Part shown: positions 1 through 9,500 of the stretch, in pieces
How the letters are laid out: every line of letters starts with the position of its first letter
Position numbering within the stretch: position 1 is the first letter of the stretch
DNA from: Pholis gunnellus
Lineage: Eukaryota > Chordata > Actinopteri > Perciformes > Pholidae
Direction of reading: 5' to 3'
DNA length: 64,000 nt
Assembly: GCA_910591455.2 (NCBI GenBank)
Contig: OU342804.1
Coordinates: 1,141,112 to 1,205,111, forward strand
The notes under the pieces: generated by a model
The model's database searches: none
The model's input: only the letters and a program-made list of their open reading frames with translations
What the model was told of the DNA's origin: nothing
Position numbers and translations under genes: made by a program

Positions 1-734
1 AGACACAAAACTAAACAAAAGAGAAATACTATAAGTTTCAAACGATGTCTGAACACACAGCTTCTGTTGGTTAACTGTGTGTTTGGGCTGAAATGTGATG
101 TACGTATCGTGCTGAGCGTGCGGACGGACGGAGGACGTTGGGATTCTGCTGCAGGACAGATTTGAGATGTTCAGTCATATTTCATCTTGATGAGTCAACC
201 TGGAGAGCTTCATGTCCATCTGAGCCCGACGCTGCTCCAGCTGTCATTCACATAATATCGTCTATTCGGTAATTAATTCAGCTGACTTTCACTTTCACAG
301 CCCTGAATGTCAAACTGCAGGACGGCGATCGCCAGTTAAAGTTCAGTGTCTGGCCCGGCGGAGGGCCGGTCTGACGTTCACGCCCCGTTTAAGGGTCTCG
401 TATCTCCTGACTCATGACAACAGCCTCCTCCAGCCTCCGCCTCCGCGCCCGATCGCTCCTCTTAATGAATAACGAGGACCGAATCCAAATCCCCGTTTAA
501 TTGAAACGCGATGCAGAGCCGAGGGGCCACGAGGGGCGATAAATTGGAACGTCCGCTCCGGTAATCAAACCCGCCATCTGTTGCCATGACGTCCGGGTAA
601 GATCCTCCATCCAATCACGGGTCAGACAGACGGACAGACGGCCAATCAAACGGACCGACGAGACGTTTTATGAAGCTACGCAAATCCATTCAGAGCAACG
701 ACGGAAAGATAAAGGGACGGAGTGATGAACCAGG

Positions 735-1015
735 AGAGGAGGAAAGGAAAGGAGAGGAGAGGAGGAAAGGAAAGAAGAGGAGAGGAGGAAAGGAAAGGAA
801 AGAAGAGGAGGAAAGAGGAGGAAAGGAAAGGAAAGAAGAGGAGAGGAGAGGAGAGGAGGAAAGGAAAGGAAAGAAGAGGAGAGGAGGAAAGAGGAGGAAA
901 GGAAAGGAAAGGAAAGAAGAGGAGAGGAGAGGAGGAAAGAGGAGGAAAGAAGAGCAGAGGAAGAAAGGAAAGGAAAGGAGAGGAATGGATGAAAGGAAAG
1001 AGGAGTTAAAGAAAA
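735..1015 (+). repeat. GA-rich low-complexity tract (AGGAAAGG-like)
   Basis: Nearly pure purine sequence built from AGGAAAGGAA and GAGGAGAGG blocks. Open frames on both strands here are made only of K/E/R/G or F/L/S/P and are repeat artefacts. Confidence 0.9.
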
Positions 1016-1239
1016 ATAATTGAGGAAGGGGAAGTTCGATCAACTTAAATAAATGTGTTGTTTTGAATACAAAGTACAGTTCACTTAAAATGATTTAGTT
1101 GTTTGAAATAGTAATTCCAAGTACACTCAGCGCACATCTAATGTTTCAATAAGAGGTTTCTTTGTTAGTACAAGGTACAATACCAAATCAACTTTAAGTA
1201 CATTAACTTGATTTATTTTAGGTCGAGTTAACTAGAATT

Positions 1240-1400
1240 TACAATGCAAGAAAAGGAAAAAGGGAGGAAGGGAAAGTAAAAGAAAGAAGAATGGGAAGGA
1301 AAGGAAATAAGATTAGAGGAGAGGAGTTAGAAGATGAGAGGAGATAGAGCGAGAAGAAAGGAAAGGAAATGAGAGAAGAGGAGAGAAAGAAGGAAAGGTT
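1240..1400 (+). repeat. degenerate GA-rich tract
   Basis: Purine-rich, with more interruptions than the tract at 735-1015. It is probably an older part of the same expansion. Confidence 0.7.
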
Positions 1401-1431
1401 AAATAAAGGAGATGTGAAGAGTAGTCACTCG

Positions 1432-1530
1432 TTGGTTTGTGAACTGCCGTTATGAAGCCTTGAGTTCAGCCATTTTGCCGTCGCCATCGTTTTTTGCAAC
1501 CAGTGAACAGGAAGTGACCGTATCTGGACC
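1432..1530 (+). mobile_element. R1 dispersed repeat, fragment A
   Basis: Matches the left third of the R1 family: gaagccttgag, then a ccgtcgccat block, ttttttgcaaccagtgaa and caggaagtgaccgtatc. Both ends are missing. Confidence 0.75.
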
Positions 1531-2030
1531 TTTCCTAACCCGTCCTCCAGATTTCATCAGAATCAGGCCTGTAGTGGGTTTTTTTCCAGAACCCTTCTGA
1601 CAAACAAACCAAACTGAAAAGCTCCTCAGCGGAGGCGACGGTCGTGCAGAGAGACGGCTGATGTGACGACGGATTAAGGTCAGCGGTGAACCATCGGGAG
1701 GTCGGATGCTCTCTTCTGTGGTGGATCGCAATCAGAATCCTTTCACTCATCTGTCATCGACTCCGTCGCCACTCTGCCACTCAAAAAGGGGGAATCGCGT
1801 GACGAGGAGATCCAGAACGACGAGGAGGAGCTGAAGGTCGAGAATGTACGAAATCACCAGAGAGACCAGGAGCACGGTGACGGTTTCTCTTCCGTCCCCC
1901 CACGAGGGAACCCCCCGAAACCGGGTCGTAAAGGAGTAAAAACCCAGAGTATCGATGCGGCCCAGAGTCATCGGTTCTGTTATCGGTACGTTCTTAGTTC
2001 TGGAGTGAGACGTCCTCGTCTCAAACGTCC

Positions 2031-2165
2031 TCTCTCTCTGTCTGTGTCTCTCTGTCTCTCTGTGTCTCTGTCTGTCTGTCTCTGTGTCTGTCTCTGTGTC
2101 TCTCTGTCTCTCTGTCTCTGTGTCTCTGTGTCTCTCTGTCTCTGTGTCTTTGTCTCTTTGTCTCA
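2031..2165 (+). repeat. TCTG/TCTC low-complexity array
   Basis: Simple pyrimidine-G array of CTCTGTCTCTGTGT motifs. Its translated products (S/L/C/V on plus, R/D/T/E on minus) are artefacts. Confidence 0.9.
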
Positions 2166-2264
2166 GTACAGCGTGAGACTCGCATCATGATCAGAGAGAA
2201 GGAAACGTTGTAGAACTCTGGTCGTCTCAAACACAATAAAACCCTCACAAGTAAGTTCATCACA

Positions 2265-2958
2265 ACATGTGACCAACAAGCAGAACATCAGTCTGTTTGT
2301 GGAGCAGCCGTCAGGTAACGGTGGTGATGTCATACGTTAGTGATGTCATAAGTTAATGATGTCATAGGTACAAGTAAAGTACTAGTAAAACTACTAAAGA
2401 ATACTGAGGAGCAGTCACACAATCGAACCTCCAGTTTGAACCAATCAGAGCTCCTCGACTTCAAATTCATCGTCACAAAATTCAAAACTGTAAATGTTAA
2501 AAGTGGGAAACAGGATTTGTGAAATCCAGTATTATAGACGCTTTAAAAAATGTAACATTTAAAAGCCTTTTAAGAAATAATTGAGCTTTTCTAGTTTAGA
2601 ATTTAATCATAAACTCATTTAAACAGAATAAATATGAATTGGTAAATTTTAGGATCATTCTAGTTGAGTTTTTATTGTGTAGTTTAAATTCAAATATAAA
2701 GAAAATATACAACTGATTCTTTTAAATCTAAAATGTATGAAATAATAATCTAATCATTATTATATATTATATATTATATCATATTCAGACACTGAAATGC
2801 AAAAAATCTCTTATAATAATTGAATCCAGGCTGCATAATACTTATAATAATATGATTAATTATGATATTACCCTGAAATGATGCTGAACATCGTACAACG
2901 ATCAGATTGATGAGAAAGCTGCTCTTGATACCAGAAATGAGCGTCTGATCTTGTTCCA
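2265..2958. other. AT-rich intronic stretch
   Basis: No gene, array or recognised mobile element. It has a short imperfect repeat of gtgatgtcata-type motifs near 2322-2370 and a TA-rich run at 2758-2785. Confidence 0.6.

Positions 2959-2959
<1 letters not shown>

Positions 2960-3011
<52 letters not shown>
2960..3011 (+). repeat. (CA)n microsatellite
   Basis: Uninterrupted CA dinucleotides, about 26 units. Confidence 0.95.
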
Positions 3012-3014
<3 letters not shown>

Positions 3015-3164
3015 AAGTCGGTATTGACAACATTAACACGAGCAGCGACTCGTTGAGGAGATGAAATGAGTCCGGTCGGGCATGAGAGGTTCAGCTTTGA
3101 CCTCTGAGGAGCTCAACACACACACAACAATCTGCTGCACTTCAACTGGAAAAAGATTTACTCT

Positions 3165-3176
3165 CACACACACACT

Positions 3177-3232
<56 letters not shown>

Positions 3233-3241
3233 AGAAGCATG

Positions 3242-3273
<32 letters not shown>

Positions 3274-3330
3274 AGAAGCATGCACACACACACACACACA
3301 CGCGGGTGAGAAGCTTGTGCACACACACCG
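3165..3330 (+). repeat. CA tract with three TGAGAAGC-type interruptions
   Basis: CA runs separated by cttgagaagcatgcac (twice) and a diverged gtgagaagcttgtgcac, showing that a unit of CA tract plus spacer was itself duplicated in tandem. Confidence 0.85.
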
Positions 3331-3376
3331 ATCGTCCCTCGCCTGAAGCTCGCTCCGGTACTTTTATTGTTCGCAC

Positions 3377-3571
3377 CATAGTCTGTATATGAGACGTGGT
3401 CGCGGTGACGTTTGTGGACGGGTGTTTTGAAGCCTCGAGTTTGCCGATTTGGCCGTCGCCATCTTGGATCACGACCGTCACCGTGTTTTTTTTTTTGCCA
3501 CCAGTGAACAGGAAGTGACCGTATCTGGACTGAGGAGCGACGTAGAGACGCCGTATACGTCTCTGGTAGAG
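3377..3571 (+). mobile_element. R1 dispersed repeat, copy B (3'-truncated)
   Basis: Begins catagtctgtatatgag like the R1 left end and runs through caggaagtgaccgtatc and gacgccgtatacgtctc to ctggtagag, then stops. It carries a private insertion of about 19 bases (gatcacgaccgtcaccgtg). Confidence 0.85.
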
Positions 3572-4463
3572 TATACGCCGTAATACGGAGAAGTACTTTT
3601 ATTGACTGAACCTAACCAAGTAAACCTTTAACCCTTTGGAGGAAGTTTACTCTGAAAGGACACTAAGCGTGTACTGAGCTGTGGTTTGAAGCGTAGGAAC
3701 ACTGACCAAGTGATGTTTGTTTAAGTGAGAATACGCTGCTGATATAAAAATGCGTTTGAATGAATCTCCTCTCACCAAACAGCATGTATGTGAGTCAGCC
3801 TCGCGGCACGTGAACGTGTACTTGAAAGAGTCCCGTCTGTTAGCGGCTAATGCTAGCAGCTCAGGGGCTAATGAGGCTCTGGTGTAAATGCCAGGTTTGA
3901 CATGTGGGCGATGCTGCGGTCAGCTGCAAGGTGTTGATCTCTGAGGTAGTGATGTAAATGTCAGACTGCTCATCTCACCAGAATCACACACACACACACA
4001 AACACACACAAGCTTGTAGACACAAGGTCGGACGCACAACAGCATGTTTGCATAAATGTGTGCACATTAGCTGTTGGAGACATGAATGAACGATGCTAAC
4101 ACGCGTGCAAACATGGACGACAGATTTGCATTTAGGATAAACAAACAGACACAATCTTCTTTGGGTTGAATTTGTAGCGTTCACGTTAATATGTTCAATA
4201 ATGCACCAAGCTAGAGGCTCCTCTATGTCATATCCACGTGATATCGGGAGGCTATTGTAACTGAGGTATCCTCATCAAATCAGTATTGTACCGTTAGAGT
4301 CTTCATTGATATGCAGATACGTGTTCATAGAGATCGCTGCTCGCGTCAGTGAAACAGCTTTGGATTTAAACTGTACCCGTCAGGGATGAACACGTGTATT
4401 TATATGGAAATGTTTCCGGATTGTTCTTTAGAAAAGGTTCCGCGTGTAACAAGGGAAATGTAA

Positions 4464-4505
<42 letters not shown>
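4464..4505 (+). repeat. (GT)n microsatellite
   Basis: About 21 uninterrupted GT units. Confidence 0.95.
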
Positions 4506-4511
<6 letters not shown>

Positions 4512-4637
4512 ACCTCAAAATAAAACATCCGACGCTGCACAAAGTTTGGGATTAAAGAAGAAGAAGGACGTGAACCTGCAGCTCTCTGGACGAGTTCAGA
4601 CCAAACGTGTTCAGAACGCCAGCTGACAGCAGAGTGA

Positions 4638-4878
4638 GGGGGGGGGGGGGGCATCATGTTTTAAACATGCAACTCCTCCAGATCCCCTCTTCTATGGGTG
4701 TGTGTGTGTGTGTGGGGGGGGGGGGGGGCTTCATTGTTTGAGAAACAACGAACACAACTCCAGCCACTCGCTGCCTGTTGCCATGACAACGGGGGCCTTG
4801 GCACCTTCTAAAAATAAGACCCGAGGGCGGGAGAGACCCCCCCCCCCCCACACACACACACTCACACACACACTCAAA

Positions 4879-4917
<39 letters not shown>

Positions 4918-4934
4918 ACACACACACACTTGCA

Positions 4935-5000
<66 letters not shown>

Positions 5001-5006
5001 CACACC
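4638..5006 (+). repeat. compound poly-G / GT / poly-C / CA cluster
   Basis: Contains G runs at 4638-4652 and 4715-4728, a GT tract between them, a C run at about 4840-4849, and CA repeats with CTCACA interruptions to 5006. The segment between (4730-4835) is ordinary sequence. Open frames through it are low-complexity. Confidence 0.9.
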
Positions 5007-5439
5007 AGACAGACAGAGGAGAAGCTCGGCTGGCATCGAACACGCTGACGTCAGCAGACGGAGCTCCGATAGGAACCGAGGAGGAGCATCTGCCTCCTCG
5101 TCTCCTCGTCTCCTCGTCTCCTCCCCTCTCGGCTCTTTAGAAACACAACAGGCCGATTGTTCTCTGATGGAGACGAAGGCGACAATAGGACAACGTGTGT
5201 GTTGTCGTGTTGTTGGGGAAAGAGCATCCAGACTTCTCCTCCGCTGGTCTGTTATTTAAACTCAACCTCAGCTTCAGAATGAATATGTTGTGATTCTGAA
5301 GGCTGGAAGACAAACGTCACAAATAAAACCTTCTTCTGTGAAACATGATGTAGTTCTACACATCAGAGCTCGTGTTCGGTGTGAAAACGAGTATTACGCG
5401 TGTGTCACATCCTGATGTATCGCTGAGCTTCATTACAAC

Positions 5440-5600
5440 ACATCAACACCAACAAACAGCACCACATGCGGATTCATCCGCCGCTAAAAATAGTCCCCAA
5501 ACAAACGAGCTATTTCCTCCTGTTTGTTAAAAAAAAAAGAAAAAAGTTCTGCAGCTATTTTTAGGAAATGAATTTTTAGACATCAAAGTTCTCATAAATA
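5440..5600 (+). repeat. dispersed repeat R2, copy 1
   Basis: Shares an ordered set of blocks with 25840-26000: agcaccacatg, ggattcatccgccgct, aaaatagtcccca, ctatttcctcctgttt and a diverged tail gcagct...ggaatga. No inverted ends or reading frame are visible, so its class is unknown. Confidence 0.8.
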
Positions 5601-5695
5601 TATAAAGATCGACGTCTTCAGTGGGAACCAATGAGCTGAGAGACACGGACAGGAAGTCAGGAAGAAGTGAGAGCTTTAACACATCTGCTACTTGT

Positions 5696-5770
5696 AATGT
5701 ATTTATGTATTTATGTATTTCATTGTATTGTGTTGTATTGTGTTGTATTGTGTTGTATTGTGTTGTACTA
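5696..5770 (+). repeat. 10-bp tandem repeat (TGTTGTATTG)
   Basis: About five near-perfect copies of TGTTGTATTG preceded by degenerate tatttatgta units. Confidence 0.85.
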
Positions 5771-6066
5771 TAGTGTTTGCTGTTGAAGTGTCCTGATGAT
5801 ATCAACATCAGGACACTTTTCAGGGACTACAGACAGAGAACGAGCTCTCAAGCTATCTGACATGTTTACATTTAGGTGGAAACTGAAATGTTGATTAATG
5901 TGCACTGTTGGCAATAATACAAATATATAATATTAGGAGCCTAATCGTATATAAGACCTTTGATATTAAGAACAACCATGAAAATAAAAGATTCACTTTA
6001 GTTATGAAAACTAAATCTAAAACATCCGAGGATCAGAGTTCACAGCCAACGGGTTCAAAAGCCTCA

Positions 6067-6067
6067 A

Positions 6068-6149
<82 letters not shown>
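6067..6149 (+). repeat. (CA)n microsatellite beside the exon 2 donor
   Basis: 83 bases of CA with two CG interruptions. In the brsk2 transcript this reads as a UG-repeat beginning 22 nt after the exon 2 5' splice site. Confidence 0.95.
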
Positions 6150-6151
<2 letters not shown>

Positions 6152-6171
6152 AATAAACACACACGTCGTAC

Positions 6172-6266
6172 CTTCATAAGAACAGACTCGCTGAGCTTTT
6201 CTCTGTTGACAATCTTTATGGCGACTTTCTGACACGTGACGCAGTGGATGGCCAACTTCACCAGAC
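6172..6266 (-). CDS. brsk2: brsk2 coding exon 2 (rest of glycine loop, ATP-binding lysine)
   Basis: A 95-base exon in phase with exon 1: its first two bases (GT) complete Gly30, followed by 31 codons from LVKLAIHCVTCQ to SVLMK (residues 31-61). It contains the third glycine of the GxGxxG loop and the beta-3 VAIK lysine (K47) that binds ATP. HCVTCQ is the BRSK2 form; BRSK1 has HCITGQ, from memory of the family. A35-I36 replaces the Gly-Val I recall in mammals, a conservative change. The acceptor is tttctgtgtttcag (6280-6267) with a pyrimidine-rich tract. The donor is AAG followed by gtacga (6171-6166). A long CA tract on the plus strand (UG-repeat in the transcript) starts 22 bases past the donor. 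The rest of the kinase domain lies beyond the left edge. Confidence 0.95.
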
Positions 6267-6299
6267 CTGAAACACAGAAACAAATAAAAACGTCACGAA

Positions 6300-6440
6300 T
6301 CAGAAGACAAAGAACAATAAACACACACAGAAGACAAAGAACTATAAAACACACAGAAGACAAAGAACTATAAAACACACAGAAGACAAAGAACTATAAA
6401 ACACACAGAAGACAAAGAACTATAAAACACACAGAAGACA
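6300..6440 (+). repeat. 26-bp tandem repeat
   Basis: About five units built around agacaaagaactataaaac followed by acacaga. The first unit is diverged. It lies just upstream of exon 2 in intron 1. Confidence 0.9.
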
Positions 6441-6707
6441 CTGATGACAGGAGTTGAAACACATCCACACGTTTAAAACACGAATGAATCTGGAAGAATC
6501 AGGTTCATCTTTGACCTTTGAAACAATAATAATGAACTCAAAGGTCTGACGAGCTTCTTTTCTGAGCTTTCGACCACATCGACCGATTGTTTCACACAAA
6601 CAATCTCTTCCTACTTTCAAGTGTTTAGATTTATATTCCATTATAATCACTGAGACCTTAATGGAACCCGTCCTCATCAATGACCTGGAACTGCTGCCCC
6701 TTCATCA

Positions 6708-7669
6708 ATGATGAGGTTCAATGATCAGGTTCAATGATCAGGTTCAATGATGAGGTTCAATGATCAGGTTCAATGATGAGGTTCAATGATCAGGTTCAAT
6801 GATGAGGTTCAATGATCAGGTTCAATGATCAGGTTCAATGATCAGGTTCAATGATCAGGTTCAATGATCAGGTTCAATGATCAGGTTCAATGATCAGGTT
6901 CAATGATGAGGTTCAATGATCAGGTTCAATGATGAGGTTCAATGATCAGGTTCAATGATCAGGTTCAATGATCAGGTTCAATGATGAGGTTCAATGATCA
7001 GGTTCAATGATCAGGTTCAATGATCAGGTTCAATGATCAGGTTCAATGATGAGGTTCAATGATGAGGTTCAATGATCAGGTTCAATGATCAGGTTCAATG
7101 ATCAGGTTCAATGATCAGGTTCAATGATCAGGTTCAATGATGAGGTTCAATGATCAGGTTCAATGATCAGGTTCAATGATCAGGTTCAATGATGAGGTTC
7201 AATGATGAGGTTCAATGATGAGGTTCAATGATCAGGTTCAATGATCAGGTTCAATGATCAGGTTCAATGATCAGGTTCAATGATCAGGTTCAATGATCAG
7301 GTTCAATGATCAGGTTCAATGATCAGGTTCAATGATCAGGTTCAATGATGAGGTTCAATGATGAGGTTCAATGATCAGGTTCAATGATCAGGTTCAATGA
7401 TGAGGTTCAATGATCAGGTTCAATGATCAGGTTCAATGATCAGGTTCAATGATCAGGTTCAATGATCAGGTTCAATGATCAGGTTCAATGATCAGGTTCA
7501 ATGATCAGGTTCAATGATGAGGTTCAATGATCAGGTTCAATGATCAGGTTCAATGATCAGGTTCAATGATGAGGTTCAATGATCAGGTTCAATGATGAGG
7601 TTCAATGATCAGGTTCAATGATCAGGTTCAATGATCAGGTTCAATGATCAGGTTCAATGATCAGCCTCA
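6708..7669 (+). repeat. 74-unit, 13-bp minisatellite
   Basis: The unit is ATGATSAGGTTCA. Every unit is exactly 13 bp with no indel across the array. Essentially the only variation is C or G at position 6: I count 55 C units and 19 G units. The last unit is altered (CAGCCTCA). It sits in intron 1, about 440 bp upstream of exon 2. Confidence 0.97.
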
Positions 7670-9230
7670 ATGTCTTAAAGAAGAATCACAACAAGAGCAC
7701 AGAGTCTGTTTGTTTGAACATTTCACCTTTAACTGCAGTTGAACTGTAATTTGATTATAATTCTTGGCCCACTGAAGATGGGAGACATCGATCAGTTGGT
7801 CCTTCAATGAGGTTTGTGAAGCTTGTTTTGTGCTGTTGTTTATATGATGGATGAGCTTCTGGCACCAAAACAATGTTATTATACGACATTATCGTGAATT
7901 TGAGACCAGTCATGTAAACTGTATATTTCATTTGGATATTCAGAATTATTCTGAGTGGATCCTTTTCAGATGAAGACGTGTGTTGATGTGTTGATGTGTT
8001 GATGCTTTGGAAACACGACCTCGCTCCTGTTTCCTGTCAGTCTGAACACAAACCGATTAACCAACAGTTAGCAAAGCTGGAGGAGAGAAGCGTTGCCAAA
8101 AAAAGAAGGAAATACTTATGGAAGATGATAAATCTCTTGAATGTTGAATGTTGAGTCTGCACCGGCTTTTCATGCCTTGTAACGAGCTCAGCACCAATAC
8201 TGTCTTTATTGGATTCAGGGCGTAAAAACTGTTTTTTCTGTGCATGAAAACGTAGTAATTGTCTCGTTTGTTGAGCCACTGGTGAGAGCAATATTTAACA
8301 GAATACAAAGACACAAACACTGATAAAGATCATGAATAAACATACTGATGCTACACGCGTTGCAGGTTTATCTGTAACTCTCCCGTCTGTATGTTATTTG
8401 TCAGTTTACGGAACATAAGCCATGCGGATAAAAATGCAATCGACTTGCACTCTGCAGAACTCCAGAGTGTCTTTTATATTACGTCCTCGTGAGGAATCAC
8501 CCGACGTGACTCTCGCGCCGTATAACAGGAAATGTCAACACGCAGTACTTTTATCTTATTACGGCCACGACGGCTCCATCCGTCTCCATCAAAGCTCCGA
8601 CACCGCGGGAGAAGGTTTTTACTTTGTACTGAAGGTCTGCACACCGCATAGAGGGGAATGCCACCGAGCATATGCACCTCTTCATTACCCGGCGCTGCAT
8701 ATATATATATTTATATATATATATATTTCAGAGGAGATGAGCGTCTTGCTATTTGGAAAGGTGATTTCCCTGCGGGGGTCTCGCTGGGGAACAAGGAGAT
8801 CCATAAGCAGCGGGGGGTGTTTGGGCCGATATGGCAGCCGGGGGCTCTTTCATGTCTCCTGTTAGGACCCCAAATAGCATCCTGGGCGACATTCATTGGG
8901 TCTCATTGATCTTGTTGTCAGAGCAGCTCGAGGGCGGCTACGACACAAGAAAAAGCCCCGTAAAGACTTCTCCGTGTGTCTGAGGCTCTCACACATTCAC
9001 CTCCCCCGGTTATGAGAGGGACAGTAGAGGAGTGATGAAGGGCGGATTGAGTGGGTCATCCTCAGAGGAAACCCACAAACGCAGAAACAGAAAGTTCAGA
9101 GCAGGAAATGAAGAAAGACAAAAGGTTTATAGAGTCTGTTTCTAGAGGCTGAACCATAGAAAATGAATTGGTGGTAATTTGACTTGTACAAAAGAAAAAT
9201 GGTGATTTGTTTGACAAAGTTCAAAGAGAC
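7670..9230. other. mostly unique intronic sequence
   Basis: No gene seen. It has three GTGTTGAT repeats (7980-8005) and a TA run (8697-8728). The 8640-8950 part is unusually GC-balanced and complex, a candidate conserved non-coding segment. A 147-codon frame at 8422-8865 has no recognisable domain and crosses the TA microsatellite. Confidence 0.6.
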
Positions 9231-9234
9231 GGGT

Positions 9235-9500
9235 GGCTAGTTAGCTAGTTAGCTAGTTAGCTAGCTAGCTAGCTTGTCTTTCTCTGGAGCGGCGGGGAGT
9301 TAGGAGGAGGGAACGCTTAGACCGCCGTTTATTTTCTGTAACCTGTGTAGCATTACAGCATGATGAAATTAGCTATCTAGATAACTAGCCAGCTGTCAGT
9401 TAGCTATAGCTAGCTAGCTTGTTAGTTCCACCATGCTGTAATGCTACGCTGGACTACAGAAAACAAAGTTCTCACTCGTCTGTTGATAGCGATGTTCTTT
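9235..9500. repeat. foldback (inverted-repeat) element with AGCT-rich flank
   Basis: Arms 9332-9362 and 9432-9463 are inverted copies: ttttctgta and tagcattacagcatg match on both sides of a diverged 7-8 base spacer. The interior and left flank are rich in TTAGCTAG/GCTAGC motifs. This is compatible with a small foldback or MITE-like element. No target duplication is defined. Confidence 0.65.

Larger units (their letters stand above)
1..6171 (-). other. brsk2 intron 2, 5' part (incomplete)
   Basis: From the exon 2 donor to the window edge on the minus strand. I searched for the next kinase-domain segment (the stretch after VLMK, normally beginning VEREIAILK) and found none, so exon 3 lies outside. 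Contents are GA-rich low complexity, R1 fragments, several CA/GT tracts and about 1 kb of ordinary AT-rich sequence (2265-2950). Confidence 0.85.

Noticed and set aside
670..1043. Overlapping frames on both strands
   Set aside because: GA-rich low complexity giving K/E/R/G or L/F/S/P only.
6708..7669. CRISPR-like regular repeat array
   Set aside because: 13-bp units without spacers in a vertebrate intron; a minisatellite.
8422..8865. 147-codon plus frame
   Set aside because: Runs through a TA microsatellite; no domain; overlaps equally open frames on both strands.
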